Origin: Bicyclus anynana
Taxonomy: Eukaryota; Arthropoda; Insecta; Lepidoptera; Nymphalidae
Assembly (NCBI RefSeq): GCF_947172395.1
Contig: NC_069083.1
Span: forward strand, 3,256,501-3,320,500
Direction of reading: 5' to 3'
DNA length: 64,000 bases
Shown: positions 23,800 through 33,941 of the stretch, piece by piece
How positions within the stretch are numbered: position 1 is the first letter of the stretch
How the letters are laid out: each line of letters opens with the position of its first letter
Translations under genes and position numbers: made by a program
Notes under the pieces: model-generated
Databases searched by the model: none
What the model was told of the DNA's origin: nothing
The model's input: the letters and a program-made list of their open reading frames with translations, nothing else

Positions 23800-23986
23800 T
23801 CTATACTAATATTATAAAGCTGAAGAGTTTGTTTGTTTGTTCGGTTGAATGCGCTTATCACATGAACTACTGGTCCGCTTTGAAAAATTCTTCTAGTGTT
23901 AGATTAGATAGCCCATTTATCGAGGAAGGCTATATTTTAACCCCAGAACGGGAACCACGTGGGTGAAACCGCGTGGCGTCAGCTAA
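23800..23986 (+). mobile_element. Helitron, Lep1-like, full length
   Basis: It runs from TCTATACTAATATTATAAAG to GGTGAAACCGCG, GGCGTCAG and CTAA, inserted between A and T as Helitrons do. It has no inverted ends or target duplication. It is closely similar to the copy at 31076. Confidence 0.85.
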
Positions 23987-24069
23987 TCTACAGTACAAAG
24001 TTATCATTGGCTCATTGCATATACAGCACACAGAACGTATTATGATATCAACGCAGATAGAGATCAGGA

Positions 24070-24250
24070 GCGACAAGCTTATTTAGGCACGAGTTTATCC
24101 GCAAGGTGTTTCGCCGCACGCCGCCGCCGCTACCGTATTTACGCAAGTGTCGGAATTGCCCCGCTATCGGCGCACGCGCCCGTTGATCTATGGCGCAAGA
24201 TTCCATCGCTGCGGCCGATGCAGATTACAGGCCCGATCGTGTGCCCTTCT
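24070..24250. promoter_or_regulatory. CpG-rich island without an ORF
   Basis: A GC-rich block (CCGCCGCCGC around 24121-24131, CGGCGCACGCGCCCG around 24169) stands out from AT-rich flanks. No coding frame with splice sites was found. It is followed about 100 bases later by a perfect CRE. It is a candidate enhancer or unannotated promoter; the role is inferred. Confidence 0.3.
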
Positions 24251-24345
24251 CTGTCCTATGTGCAATTTACATTTGCTATTTCATTTTTTTTTGACGTGAC
24301 AACGTTTTATAATTCGATGAAGCCAGATGCTAACTCGATAAAAGA

Positions 24346-24353
24346 TGACGTCA
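24346..24353. promoter_or_regulatory. Perfect CRE palindrome TGACGTCA
   Basis: It is embedded in the ten-base ATGACGTCAT, the high-affinity CREB/ATF consensus. It is the second perfect CRE in the window. Confidence 0.3.
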
Positions 24354-24454
24354 TGCGTCGTTCCCTCTAGGGTCGCTCTAGGGTTGCCAACTTTTTTTAC
24401 AAGAAATAAAGTATATTCTGGTCTATGAAGATTATTAAACAGTATTTTAGAAAA

Positions 24455-24640
24455 ACTAACATTTTTTTTTTAAATGCATAACCTCAAAAACTAGTGGATT
24501 GATTTGAAAAATTATTTCACCAATAGAAAGCTGACGTTATCAGGAAAATAACATAAGCTTTATATTTTATTCCCGTAATCCGACGGGAATGGAAACTATA
24601 CGGTCGTATCTGCAAGTTTCTGATAGTAGGCAATAAAAGC
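24455..24640 (+). mobile_element. Helitron fragment, third family, plus orientation
   Basis: It contains TTTGAAAAATTATTTCACCA, ATAGAAAGCT and a TTATTCCCGTAATCCGACGG stretch in the order of the third Helitron family. Both ends are eroded. Confidence 0.35.
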
Positions 24641-24789
24641 TTACATATGAAAAAAAATAATCACGAAGTAGCGTGAGTGACGTATTTATTTATACCGAAG
24701 CCATAAGGAAGAGTCGTAGCTGATTTTAAAATTTCGATATTTCCCTTCTGTTTTTTCGCTTAATCGTTTTTATTTGATACACTCATGAG

Positions 24790-24972
24790 CAGTGGCGTGC
24801 ACTTCATAGATGCAAAAAAGCAGTGCCTACTCCAAGGACTCAATGTAAACCTATGTTGGACCACAGAATACATAGTTCTTTTTATATTGTCTAAGCAAGC
24901 GCTTAGCTGCAATCACGCCTCATGGTAAAGTTATGTAAAGTTGGACAAGGACTTACCTTCTGCACGCCACTG
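24790..24972 (+). mobile_element. hAT-type MITE (183 bp)
   Basis: Perfect 12-bp terminal inverted repeats CAGTGGCGTGCA / TGCACGCCACTG. Flanks CTCATGAG and CTCATGAT match at seven of eight bases, consistent with an 8-bp target duplication. It has no coding capacity. The right terminus carries a strong donor-like GAAG|GTAAGT on the minus strand. Confidence 0.8.
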
Positions 24973-25331
24973 CTCATGATTAAACCAGCGACCAAGACCG
25001 TAGTCATTCGTAATGCTATTTCTGGCGCGAGAGTTTTCAATTAAGCTTAATATGTATGAATTACCGTACCGATTTTAGATTGCACTAGACGTAACCAGAA
25101 TTCTGTACGCATGTTCATATTTATTATTCATCTTATTAGTAATGTGTTCACTTTAATCGAAAATTTCAAAGAACATGCTACCAGTTTATTCATCTTAGCT
25201 AAAACTAATACGAGGCGAACCTCTGTGATTTAATAAAGTAGAAAGATAATATGAAGAGTTTATGTGAGTTTAGACTTTTGTTTTTTTCCTTCTGTGCTTG
25301 GTAAAATAAAACCTCCTATATAACTCATAGC

Positions 25332-25826
25332 CCAGTATCCATGGAGCATTTTTATAATTGATTACTATCATTATAAAGCTTCATCTTGATTAAACGATCA
25401 AGATGAAGCTTTTGACGGCCTCCGTGGCGCTGTGGTATGCGCGGTGGATATACAAGACGGAGGTCCTGGGTTCGATTCCCGGCTGGGTGAGGTTTTCTTA
25501 ATTGGTCCAGGTCTGGCTGGTGGGAGGCTTCGGCCGTGGCTAGTTACCACCCTACCTACAAAGACGTACCGCCATGCGATTTAGCGTTCCGGTACGATGT
25601 CGTGTAGAAACCGATTGAGGTGTGGATTTTCATCCTCTTCCTAACAAGTTAGCCCGCTTCCATCTTAGATTGCATCATCACTTACCATTAGGTGAGATTG
25701 AAATCAAGGGCTAACTTGTAAAGAATAAAAAAAATCGACTTTTTTATTTATTCACCGAATGATGAAGCTACTCACGGAAAATTAACTTGATAGTAATCAA
25801 TTGTAAAAATGCTCCACGGATCCTGG
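25332..25826. mobile_element. MITE-like element with a nested SINE
   Basis: Left arm 25332-25370 and right arm 25788-25826 are inverted repeats matching at 36 of 39 positions (CCAG-ATCC-TGGAGCATTT and onward). The similarity seems to continue a few bases outside. Inside is a 15-bp-arm hairpin (25376-25411, arms AAGCTTCATCTTGAT) and then a complete SINE-A. GATGAAGCT occurs on both sides of the SINE and is probably its target duplication. Confidence 0.75.
25414..25734 (+). mobile_element. SINE-A, complete, tRNA-derived
   Basis: The head resembles a tRNA with a box A-like GTGGCGCTGTGGTA and a perfect box B, GGTTCGATTCC (25469-25479). A body containing GCTTCGGCC and CTTCCATCTTAGAT follows, ending GGGCTAACTTGTAAAGAATA plus an A run. 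The opposite-strand copy at 27808 has the same order. This is not a functional tRNA gene: the stems are imperfect and the tail is SINE-like. Confidence 0.85.
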
Positions 25827-25978
25827 ACTATCATAGCAACTACAGTATTCTCAAAACTGTATAGAACTACAAAAACAGTTTTAAATTAGGTAGGTGTCCC
25901 AACATCGTAATTTGCCAATGATGTTTTAGATTTGAAAATAAATATAGGTAAGTACAAAATTGCAGTACCCTGCCGTGT

Positions 25979-26256
25979 GCCGTGATAGCCCAGTGGATAT
26001 GACCTCTGCCTCCGATTCCGGAGGGTGTAGGTTCGAATCCGGTCCGGGTCATGCACCTCCAACTTTTCAGATGTGTGCATTTTAAGAAATTAAATGTCAC
26101 GTGTCTCAAACGGTGAAGGAAAACATCGTGAGGAAACCTGCATACCAGAGAACTTTCTTTATTCTCTGCGACTGTGAAGTCTGTCAAACCGCATTGGGCC
26201 AGCGTGGTGGATTAAGGCCTCTAATTCTGTGAGGAAACTCGAGCTCAGCAGTCAGT
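25979..26256 (+). mobile_element. SINE-B, complete, tRNA-derived
   Basis: The head reads GATAGCCCAGTGGATATGAC and contains a box B-like GGTTCGAATCC. The body follows as in the truncated copies at 16724, 23033, 29923, 54593 and 62195. It ends near GAGCTCAGCAGTCAG without the usual GAT-rich tail. RNA polymerase III would drive an active copy. Confidence 0.85.
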
Positions 26257-27271
26257 ACATAATTCAAGGTGTCAGACGAAAGTTTTCTTCATTCTATGAA
26301 AAATGAGGGTATAAATCACACTACAACACAACCGGGGGTAGGTCACCTAATTTAGTTGCTTTTCCGGTACCAAGTAGAGACATCGCCGGGTGTAATATGA
26401 CTTTGAGCAGAACATTCGAGAAGCTAGACACCGGAATGTGCTAGCGAATGTTGGGAAAGAATGCGATGGTGTTTGACACGCTTTATCCGAGGGATTTGTC
26501 GGTATCGAGTTACTGATACTAAACACCGGTCAGCAAGTATGTAAATTATGCACGGACGAATGCAATTAGTTTGCCTATTAACGAAAGTAAAAACTGAAAT
26601 CGCCAGGCAAATTAAAAAAAAAAATTTATACATTTTTTTATATAGGTAGTAAAGTTTTCACACATATGCGTTTTCTAACAAATATGTTAATTTTTTATAA
26701 TCTAATAAGTAGATTTTTTTTTAATTTTCCGGGACATTTTAATATTTACTTTCAGTAGTCATTTGGACTTCGTTATTGAGCCCGTAGGTATATTCAAACG
26801 TCAAAGGACTGACGTAGGATTTGTCTTACTAACGGTGCATATATAGGAATACTATGTAGGCCATGTTACTCGCTCACAATGTAGCTTTCCACTTGTAAAG
26901 AATTTTTAAAATCTGTTTATCCGTGAAAGCGTAACAACCAATCACAGTCGCGTTAATAATTAATGTTAATTTTAGGATTAGGTGTTTTTGTATAAATTTA
27001 ACTGTAAAAGTACGTAACTCACACTAAAAATTTAAGTACATAACCAAAACAAAAGTATTGCATGTAACAAGAAGCCAGGTAGATAATAATCATGTACGTA
27101 TTTATCATTGTATTTAGCAATGTATTATGTTTCATTTCCGTTAGGTAAAATGCTTAAGCGTCGTAATCCATTAACAAGGTTAAACTTTACTACTCATGTA
27201 ACACAATGCCGTAACGTACGAGTATGTGCCCACATATCACAATTTTGTCATGAATATTACGTTACGAAAGA
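26257..27271. other. Non-coding sequence
   Basis: No gene or clear repeat. A and T homopolymer runs occur at 26613-26640. Confidence 0.35.
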
Positions 27272-27279
27272 GTTGGGAC

Positions 27280-27594
27280 CAATGATAATTTTATACTATA
27301 GATCGATTACGTCCCTACAAAATCATCGCAAAGAGTGATCCGAATAATAGGCTACAAAACTGAGCGCACACATGTACAATTTTGAATTTAATTCCATTAA
27401 ATATTTATGTATATATATAGTTTTTACACTTCCTGAACACACAACTTGACATTGTAGACGATATTTAGGTATTATTTGTTTAAATAACGTTCGTTGTTGA
27501 CCACAACTAACATTGAGTTGTGTATAAATTTCCTCATTTGAGCGCCTCATTTTTCATGCGCTAGTAACACATCTAACAGTATTTAATATCATTG
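27280..27594 (+). mobile_element. hAT-like MITE, copy 2 (315 bp)
   Basis: Same family as 10488-10789. Ends CAATGATAAT / ATCATTG, flanked by the perfect 8-bp duplication GTTGGGAC (27272-27279 and 27595-27602). The internal text is highly similar to copy 1 with small indels, so the family moved fairly recently. Confidence 0.85.
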
Positions 27595-27683
27595 GTTGGG
27601 ACAGTTAAATAACTCTATGCAAATTGTTGACTTACTTTGTCCCTCTATAATGATAACTGATAAGGCTGGATGTGCTGTTTTAT

Positions 27684-28166
27684 GGCAGGCGTCCATAGAT
27701 CCGCATCGCACGTATCGGACGCATCCGCATTAAACGGATTTTTTTTATTTTCCGGTAGATAAAATCCGTTCCATGCGATCCGTATAAGTGCGGATAAGTG
27801 GACGTACTTTTTTTTTATTTTTTACAAGTTAGCCCTTGATTACAATCTCACCTGATGGAAAGTGATGATGAAATCTAAGATGGAAGCGGCCTAACTTGTT
27901 AGGAGGAGGATGAAAATCCACACGTCTTTGTCGGTAGGGCGGTAACAAGGCCGAAGCCTCTCACTAACCAGACCTGCACCAATTAGGAAAACCTCAATCG
28001 GTCCAGCCGGGGATCGAACCCAGGACCTCCGTCTTGTAAATCCACAGCGCATATCACTGCACCACGGAGGACGTCAAACTTCGACTTGTATGACTTTCTT
28101 TACAAAGAATACTAAAATGTACCGTTTGATGCGATGCGTCCGATGTAGACCTGTGGACGCCTGCTC
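27684..28166. mobile_element. GCAGGCGTCC-type MITE, split by a SINE
   Basis: Left end GGCAGGCGTCCATAGATCCG and right end TCTGTGGACGCC-like (GACCTGTGGACGCCTGCTC) are inverted repeats; internal ATCGGACGCATC motifs repeat in both orientations. A minus-strand SINE-A (27808-28075) interrupts it. Other family members are at 32234, 47733 and 55373. Confidence 0.75.
27808..28075 (-). mobile_element. SINE-A, minus strand, nested in MITE
   Basis: The reverse complement matches the plus-strand SINE-A at 25414 from the GACG-CCTCCGTGG head, through box B (GGTTCGATCCC), to the CTAACTTGTAAAAAATAAAA tail. It lacks about 50 bases of the body present in the other copy. Its insertion inside the MITE dates it as younger than that element. 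Confidence 0.85.
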
Positions 28167-28304
28167 TTATAATACTATCTACTACGGAACTGATAGCAGC
28201 TAAGCAGACAATACACGTGGACATTTTAAGTGGTAAAACAACCTTGGTTTACAGTAGAGCTTTTTTAAAGAATATGTGTCATACCTTTTAAATATGATCA
28301 GTAT

Positions 28305-28416
28305 TCCCTGCAATTCTGGAAGATTGTTAGTAGTGCGTACGACAAGAGTTCAGTGGGGTAGCATGGAACTCGTGACTTCTCGATGTTGAGCCCGGACCCT
28401 TATCGAGCTATTGAGG
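28305..28416 (-). mobile_element. SINE-C copy, diverged
   Basis: The minus strand begins CCTCAATAGCTCGATAAGGG, then GGTCCGGGCTCAACATCGAG and a diverged body with GTCGTACGCACT. The order matches the SINE-C copies at 45938 and 60506 but with many substitutions. Confidence 0.5.
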
Positions 28417-28463
28417 TTAAGCTTTACATTGAATACAGGCACGCTAGGAACTTGTCAATTTTC

Positions 28464-28594
28464 ATACTGTTACTATCACGTCGACGTAAACGCAAATTTA
28501 TATGGAATTGAAACAGTTGTGCAGTAGTGCCACTAGATGGCGCTGTTTCAATTCCTTGGAAATTCGCGTTCACGTTACGTGACAGTAACAGTAT
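28464..28594. repeat. Long imperfect hairpin with a CTCF-like loop
   Basis: Arms 28464-28516 and 28543-28594 pair over about 50 bases (ATACTGTTACT-TCACGT at the base, GGAATTGAAACAG at the tip). The 26-base loop contains CCACTAGATGGCGC. It is probably a foldback MITE. The paired flanks might extend to CTAGGAA / CTAGGCC outside the arms. Confidence 0.8.
28530..28543 (+). promoter_or_regulatory. CTCF consensus CCACTAGATGGCGC
   Basis: All 14 bases fit the published CTCF core consensus CCASYAGRKGGCRS. It sits in the hairpin loop. Binding is not shown by sequence alone. Confidence 0.45.
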
Positions 28595-29244
28595 CAAACT
28601 GCCACTAGGCCCTCTGAAGCTTAACACTTCACAGCGTGTCTGCTATTACGAGTAAGTTATTCCCGGCAAATACCTACCCCTTTTTATGCCGAAATATACA
28701 AATGCTTTTTGTTAACATTAATATAAGTGCAGGACTTCGACAAACTAGATGACGAAGAAGAAGAAATACTTTATTGCATACAGAATATAAAACAAATTAA
28801 AACTACTAAACTAGCTTTACCTATCACAAAATCTCTGCATTACATATTTACGAGTACCTACGCTGCAAGCACTGATTCAATATGATAATGGCATGGCATA
28901 AATGAACCACCTTTTTAGCATACATTTGAAAATACCAAACAAAGAACGCATTACGTGATTCATCATAATCACTTCTACAAACTCTTTTCCAACAAGGTTT
29001 GTTCAGGAATTTAGTGGGTAGGTACTCGGTTCAAAAAACTCCAATCATGTCAACTAAACTTAAACAAGATAATATATCACGCATGTATCTATGAGGTGTG
29101 CAAACATCTCGACTACACGCCCGTATTCCTGTATTGTGCAAACGCACTTCAGGCGAATGACGACATAGCTAGACAAACATGAGTCAAGAGATACTTAGCG
29201 GGCCTCAGCTGAAACACAGCCGTGTAGTAATATGTAAGTATATC

Positions 29245-29388
29245 CAGAATATCATTTAAGTTATGCTGTGAAAACCTAGCCTTAACAGGAATATCACATA
29301 AATTATGCTGTGAAAATCTTAGAGATCTTAGAGTATGATATATCCTTTGGACTATCCAAAGGATATATCATATCATACTCTAAGATCT
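29245..29388. repeat. Short tandem duplication followed by a long palindrome
   Basis: GAATATCAT-TAAGTTATGCTG and GAATATCACATAAATTATGC are two direct copies about 44 bases apart. Immediately after, 29323-29351 and 29355-29388 form a nearly perfect palindrome (AGATCTTAGAGTATGAT / ATCATACTCTAAGATCT) broken only by a five-base insertion in the right arm, with a three-base spacer. Confidence 0.85.
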
Positions 29389-29608
29389 AATAGGAAAGTT
29401 TACAACCCCAATTCTTAAGCTGAAAATTTTGAAAAGTTCCCATAAATCCCACGTGTATAAATAAAGTATACGAAAATGGTTTTTTTTTTAATTATTTACC
29501 TAAACGGTTACTTTAATCATAAGAAAACTTCAGAGAATAATTTGTATGCCTAGTATGCTGAACAGACTAAAACCCTCAAAACGTGATGGAACCACAGCTC
29601 TATCTTCT

Positions 29609-29655
29609 ACCTACCTACCTAACTTAGCACCTACCTACCCATTTACCTACCCGTC
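29609..29655. repeat. Imperfect (CTAC)n simple repeat
   Basis: CTACCTACCTACCTAACTTA is followed by further CTACCTACC and TTACCTACCC units. Confidence 0.8.
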
Positions 29656-29922
29656 TAACTACTCTCCGACATCAGTCGACAAAAGTATATAGTGTGTGCT
29701 ATGGTACTAAGTAATTTAATACTTTGTTATGAACAGTTTTATCGGACCCACCTGTGACATATTTTATCGCGTGGAATATGCAACATGCAAGGGAACGCCT
29801 CTGAGAATTCATCGATCGTAGGCGACTTTCTCACGCTACAGCTTATATTATGTTCGGACAATTAAATGATAAAATCCTATGATGAGTCGGCATTCTCAGT
29901 ATTTCACTGAAACGACAAGTTT

Positions 29923-30003
29923 TAGCCTAAACCCTCTCATTCCGAAAAAAGACTCGTGCTCAACAGTGAGTCGAATAAAGTCGGGTTGTTAATTATGGTG
30001 ATA
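29923..30003 (+). mobile_element. SINE-B 3' fragment
   Basis: TAGCCTAAACCCTCTCATTC, then GCTCAACAGTGAGTCGAATA and a GGTTGTTAATTATGGTGAT tail match the SINE-B 3' end with several substitutions. Confidence 0.65.
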
Positions 30004-30007
30004 CAAA

Positions 30008-30070
30008 CTAGCCCACGCCACGCGGTTTCACCTGAGTTTCTGTTCCCGTGAAAATACAGGGATGTAATAC
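30008..30070 (-). mobile_element. Lep1-like Helitron 3'-end fragment
   Basis: It starts CTAG, then CCACGCGGTTTCACC and GTTCCCGTGAAAATACAGGG, the reverse of the Helitron 3' terminus. Only the end piece is recognisable. Confidence 0.5.
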
Positions 30071-30229
30071 CTATATTTTGAGAATAAAGGGCCTTTACGA
30101 GGAAGGTTCTATTCTGCCTTTATTGGTACACGAGAAAAGCACGAATATTAATTTGGTGAAACTCCTGTTGAAAATACTACCTGCCGATGAGGGGGAGTTT
30201 CCACATAACTGAACTAGACAAAGCCTTCG

Positions 30230-30387
30230 TGAAAAGTGTCGGTCGACCCCCCACCAGGTGGACTGACGACATCAAGCGAGCCGCAGGGATTCGCTGGACG
30301 CAGACGCTCAGGATCGTGGTGTTTAGAAGTCCCTACAACGGGCTTATGTCCTGCAGTGGACATCCATTCGCTGATATGATGATGAAA
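30230..30387 (+). pseudogene. RTE LINE 3' tail
   Basis: It encodes GRPPTRWTDDIKRAAGIRW, a hallmark of the C-terminal end of RTE-clade endonuclease-reverse transcriptases, then loses the frame near the usual WKSL-EAYVQQ ending. It ends in GATATGATGATGAAA, the GAT-rich tail of these elements. It is severely 5' truncated and non-functional. Confidence 0.7.
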
Positions 30388-31075
30388 AAGTAAGGCAAGT
30401 ATCGCACTAAAGGTGGTCCTAAGGGTCCAACCATACAACCAGAATGACACTATTACAGTGATTGAAAACGACCGCTTTGTCAATATTCATCATCATAATT
30501 ATCAGCCAAAGGAGTCTCTCTCTCTTGTAAGAGTCAAGAAGGAGATCTCTTGTAAGGATTTATAAGCTCCTTAGCTTTTGAATTGAGTTTGGCAAGTCTT
30601 GTCGAAATTGTACGATCGAAAAGAGATAGTTACTTCGTAAATAAATAAGCATGATGAATAGTGATGGACTATTGTTGACTTTTACCTTTTTTTTTTAAAT
30701 TTAATTTTGATTTACTACTTGATTGACTTTCTACAAGACTATAATAATTGTGACAGAAAATTACAAAAAAATATTCTGACTTGACGTAAAGTTGTCCGTT
30801 TGCAAAACAATGATGACTAAATGTATTTATCTATACAAATATATTTTTTTAAACCAACATAATATTGAGGTTAACCGCAAATCTATTCAATAACAAAGCT
30901 TGCCACTATACTATATTAAAGTGCCTACTATACGAGTTAAAGTATAATTGTAATTTAGGAGGTCGTGTTCACAAATTCCAAAATATTTTCAGTATACAAT
31001 GCTCTTTTTTATTTCAGGTTTAAAACAAGTGAATGTTCAATTTAATGTATTACAACAATTGATACAGTGTGCATA
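30388..31075. other. Non-coding sequence
   Basis: No recognised feature. AT-rich with T runs. Confidence 0.35.
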
Positions 31076-31276
31076 TCTATACTAATATTATAAAGCTGGA
31101 GAGTTTGTTTGTTTGTTTTTGATTGAACGCGCTAATCTCAGGAACTACTGGTCCGATTTGAAAAATTCTTTCAGTGTTAGATAGCCCATTTATCGAGGAA
31201 GGCTATAATATATATAGGCTTTAAATTATCTGCGGGAACGAGAACCCCGCGGGTGAAACCGCGCGGCGTCAGCTAG
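31076..31276 (+). mobile_element. Helitron, Lep1-like, full length
   Basis: It runs from TCTATACTAATATTATAAAG to the hairpin CCGCGGGTGAAACCGCGCGG, GCGTCAG and CTAG, inserted between A and T. It has an extra TTAAATTATCTGC in place of the usual TATTCCTACGG segment. It is the best-preserved copy in the window. Confidence 0.88.
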
Positions 31277-32233
31277 TTATTAATGAAAATCCCAAAGAAA
31301 ACAAATGTTTTATTTAACATATTTGGGTCAATGTCTCCTTTGTCCAGTACGAACGTGCCCATTAAGTTATTTTCGAGGCACTACGTCGTCGGAGTCATGT
31401 TAAAGAGAATTCTCGACGATACAAATCTCCGGGATTTCTTCCCTGTTGAAGACGGATATTTTTTTATGTAAGGACATAGTTGCAACTTTGTAAGGGGTTT
31501 AAATATTATCCTCATATAACTTCGACACAACAGCTAGTATGGTTGAAAAAAAAAACATTAGCCGGTTTGCGTTCATCATAAAGAGAAAAATTAGTAATAC
31601 TTAATTTGTTTATTGCGTTTTATCTATAATAACATTAAAAAGGGAAAAGATTTGTTTGTTTGCATTGCATAGGCTTTGTAAATACTGGACCGATTTGAAT
31701 TATTGTTTTTTTTTTTTTTTTGCAAAATCAAGCCTTACATACATGTTATACCTTAACTGCAGAACAGATGTGTTATCCTGTCTAAAAATATACTTTTATC
31801 ATATTTTAAACAAAAAAAAAATACGTGTTTTGTTAAAAGTTGAATTTTGTAAAGTTATGCATACCGGTCAAAATTGATACAAGAATGCTTTTCAGGTGCT
31901 GTATTTCTATAATACGAGTACATTGCCGACGGTAAAAAAATTAACGACTACATTTTACATGCAGATTCTTTAATCTTTATTATCAAACGTAAAACTGTTA
32001 TGCACCAGCGTCGGGACACAGGAAAGCGATGTAACAGACTAATACAAACAAGGTACAGAAGAAATTTTTAGTAGTTAAACTAATAAAACAAAACAAAGGT
32101 AAGACGATGATTGTTACAACAGATATTTTTTTTACACAGAATAACGAACTTTTACAAAATTTTATAATCAGGTATGCCTGTCCAAATGTATGCAAATTAT
32201 TATTGTTTATGTCGTTGGCAATATCAGCTTTAC
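31277..32233. other. Non-coding sequence
   Basis: Several T and A runs (31697-31720, 31812-31821). No gene or clear element was recognised. Confidence 0.35.
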
Positions 32234-32329
32234 GGCAGACGTCCGCAGATCCGCATCGTACGAATCGCATCGAACGGATGCGATGCTTCCGATACGTATT
32301 CATACGATGCAGATCAGTGGACACCTATC
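32234..32329. mobile_element. GCAGGCGTCC-type MITE, short copy
   Basis: Left end GGCAGACGTCCGCAGATCCG and right end GATCAGTGGACACC are inverted, with ATCGCATCG and GATGCGATGC motifs inside. It is about 96 bp, mostly one imperfect hairpin. Confidence 0.65.
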
Positions 32330-32474
32330 AGTAACACATAGATAATTAACGGCAAAATAAAACTATTTTTAATCAGATAGATGTGATGTTTTGATACAAA
32401 TATTGATAACAGACTACCGGTAGGCAACTATGGAGCTTGAATCGTAGTGGCTTCAGGATCGTAGCAGGTTTTAA

Positions 32475-33941
32475 CTCTTCAATTCCCAGTGTCACCTGGA
32501 GGTGACAGACGTTTAATATTTTTTTTCTACCAGAAGGAGATATTATTTTTCAAATTTACTATTATTGTTTCGAAGCCAATATGTAACATTATCAATTATT
32601 TTTTTTTGATAACACTGGCAATATGTCATGTGTCAAATTCATTCAGTTGTTTAGCGCGAAATTAAAGGAGTCTGAGTTTGTGTGATCTCTTGCGATATAA
32701 AGTGAAATATAAATGACTAGACCATAAGTATTGTTTTTTTACTTATTACATGTAATAAAGGAATAAATAATCTATACTACAAATGTTTCTTATTCTAAAA
32801 ATAACTTATAGCGTTATTGTTACAACGTCGGAAGTATGCAGTGTCACCTGTAGGTGACACTGGGCATTGCAATAACAAATTGTCCTGACTTCATTCTAAG
32901 CAAAAACTTGTTACATTTTGGCCTTATCGCTATGTGGTGATGTATTATAACTTTATTACGTATTACAGGTTGACCTTGGATTAGAGTTGCAGGCAGAGGA
33001 GAACTCAGGCGATATTATTTTATTTTCTCCTTATGATGGTGTTGTTACAGGAGAAGATAGAGGGAAGAAACGAAGCTAATATTATACATCTCCCCAGTCG
33101 CATGCTTCGCTCTCATGTTGGAATACAAAATATACTTTACTATTATTCCGAGTAGTTACAAGAGCAGAATGTTGGGGTACGGGTACTGGTCGGGAAAATC
33201 GTCTGGATTACTGCAATTCATAAAACTTGAGAACTAGAGAAAGAGCTAGGCTCTTACTTACGTCAAGCTTCTGAAGAACATATTGTAGCTAAGTAGCATG
33301 ACACCAGCATAACTTAGTTTGTTTTTAGATTGCAAATTGCTTGATGCAGCTTGTCAAATGAATGTCTGAACTGAGACAAGAGATGGTCAAAAAACCACTA
33401 GCCTTACTGCGTTTTCCTGTGAAATGTTGCTACTTGCAAAAATGTGACAAGCTTTCGATCGGCAATTTGTGAATATACCTCTGCAGGTGATGCTGAAAGC
33501 CCCTACTGAGGTTAGGAGCGCTGGAAGAGCTGACGATCACTCGCAAATCGACACTCAACGAAGATGCGTACGTACAAACCACCACACTATAAAATGTATC
33601 CCAATGCAATATCGGTTTGCATATAGTGTTGGTACAGCTTTCACAGTAAATGAGTGTTCTATTTGTTTACATAAATACACATTATTATAGAATCTGTCGT
33701 TTCTTTCCTACTGTAAGAATAAGAAATATGTTGTTTCCTATAAGTATAGTCTCAAGTATACTTATAGGAAACAATAATGCCTCAATGCCCAGTGTCACCT
33801 GTGGGTGACACGCCCATAAAAAAAATGGGGGTGGTTCATTTACATTTTATTTATTTTTTTGTAATAACTAAGTGTTTGTAAGCTATGTTATCCAAAGAAA
33901 AACGAAAAATCTATATTAGCCTTGACATGGGAATTGAAGAG
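32475..33941 (+). mobile_element. piggyBac-like element relic (1467 bp)
   Basis: Perfect 14-bp terminal inverted repeats CTCTTCAATTCCCA / TGGGAATTGAAGAG are flanked on both sides by TTAA (32471-32474 and 33942-33945), the piggyBac target duplication. The palindromic motif CAGTGTCACCT-AGGTGACACTG, or half of it, occurs near 32487, at 32839-32862 and at 33790-33812, as subterminal repeats of such elements do. Inside, one plus-strand frame near 32970-33080 reads like the acidic segment typical of these transposases (GDIILFSPYDGVVTGEDRG). Another, ending at 33690, has a Cys-containing tail (RRCVRTN, then CSICLHKYT) vaguely like the C-terminal Cys-rich region. The catalytic middle is missing or unreadable and stops are frequent, so it is a dead, internally deleted copy. 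Confidence 0.75.
33731..33774. repeat. Perfect 18-bp-arm hairpin
   Basis: TTGTTTCCTATAAGTATA and its exact reverse complement are separated by eight bases. It lies in the right subterminal part of the piggyBac-like relic. Confidence 0.9.

Noticed and set aside
24940..24972. Strong minus-strand donor GAAG|GTAAGT as an exon end
   Set aside because: It is part of the terminal inverted repeat region of a hAT-type MITE and has no coding frame leading to it.
25414..25490. tRNA gene with good A and B boxes
   Set aside because: The head continues into a SINE body with an A-rich tail and has a second, opposite-strand copy. The same reasoning applies to the heads at 25979 and 60506.
25867..26187. Minus-strand 106-codon frame
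   Set aside because: It is the antisense of SINE-B, so it reflects a repeat and not a gene.
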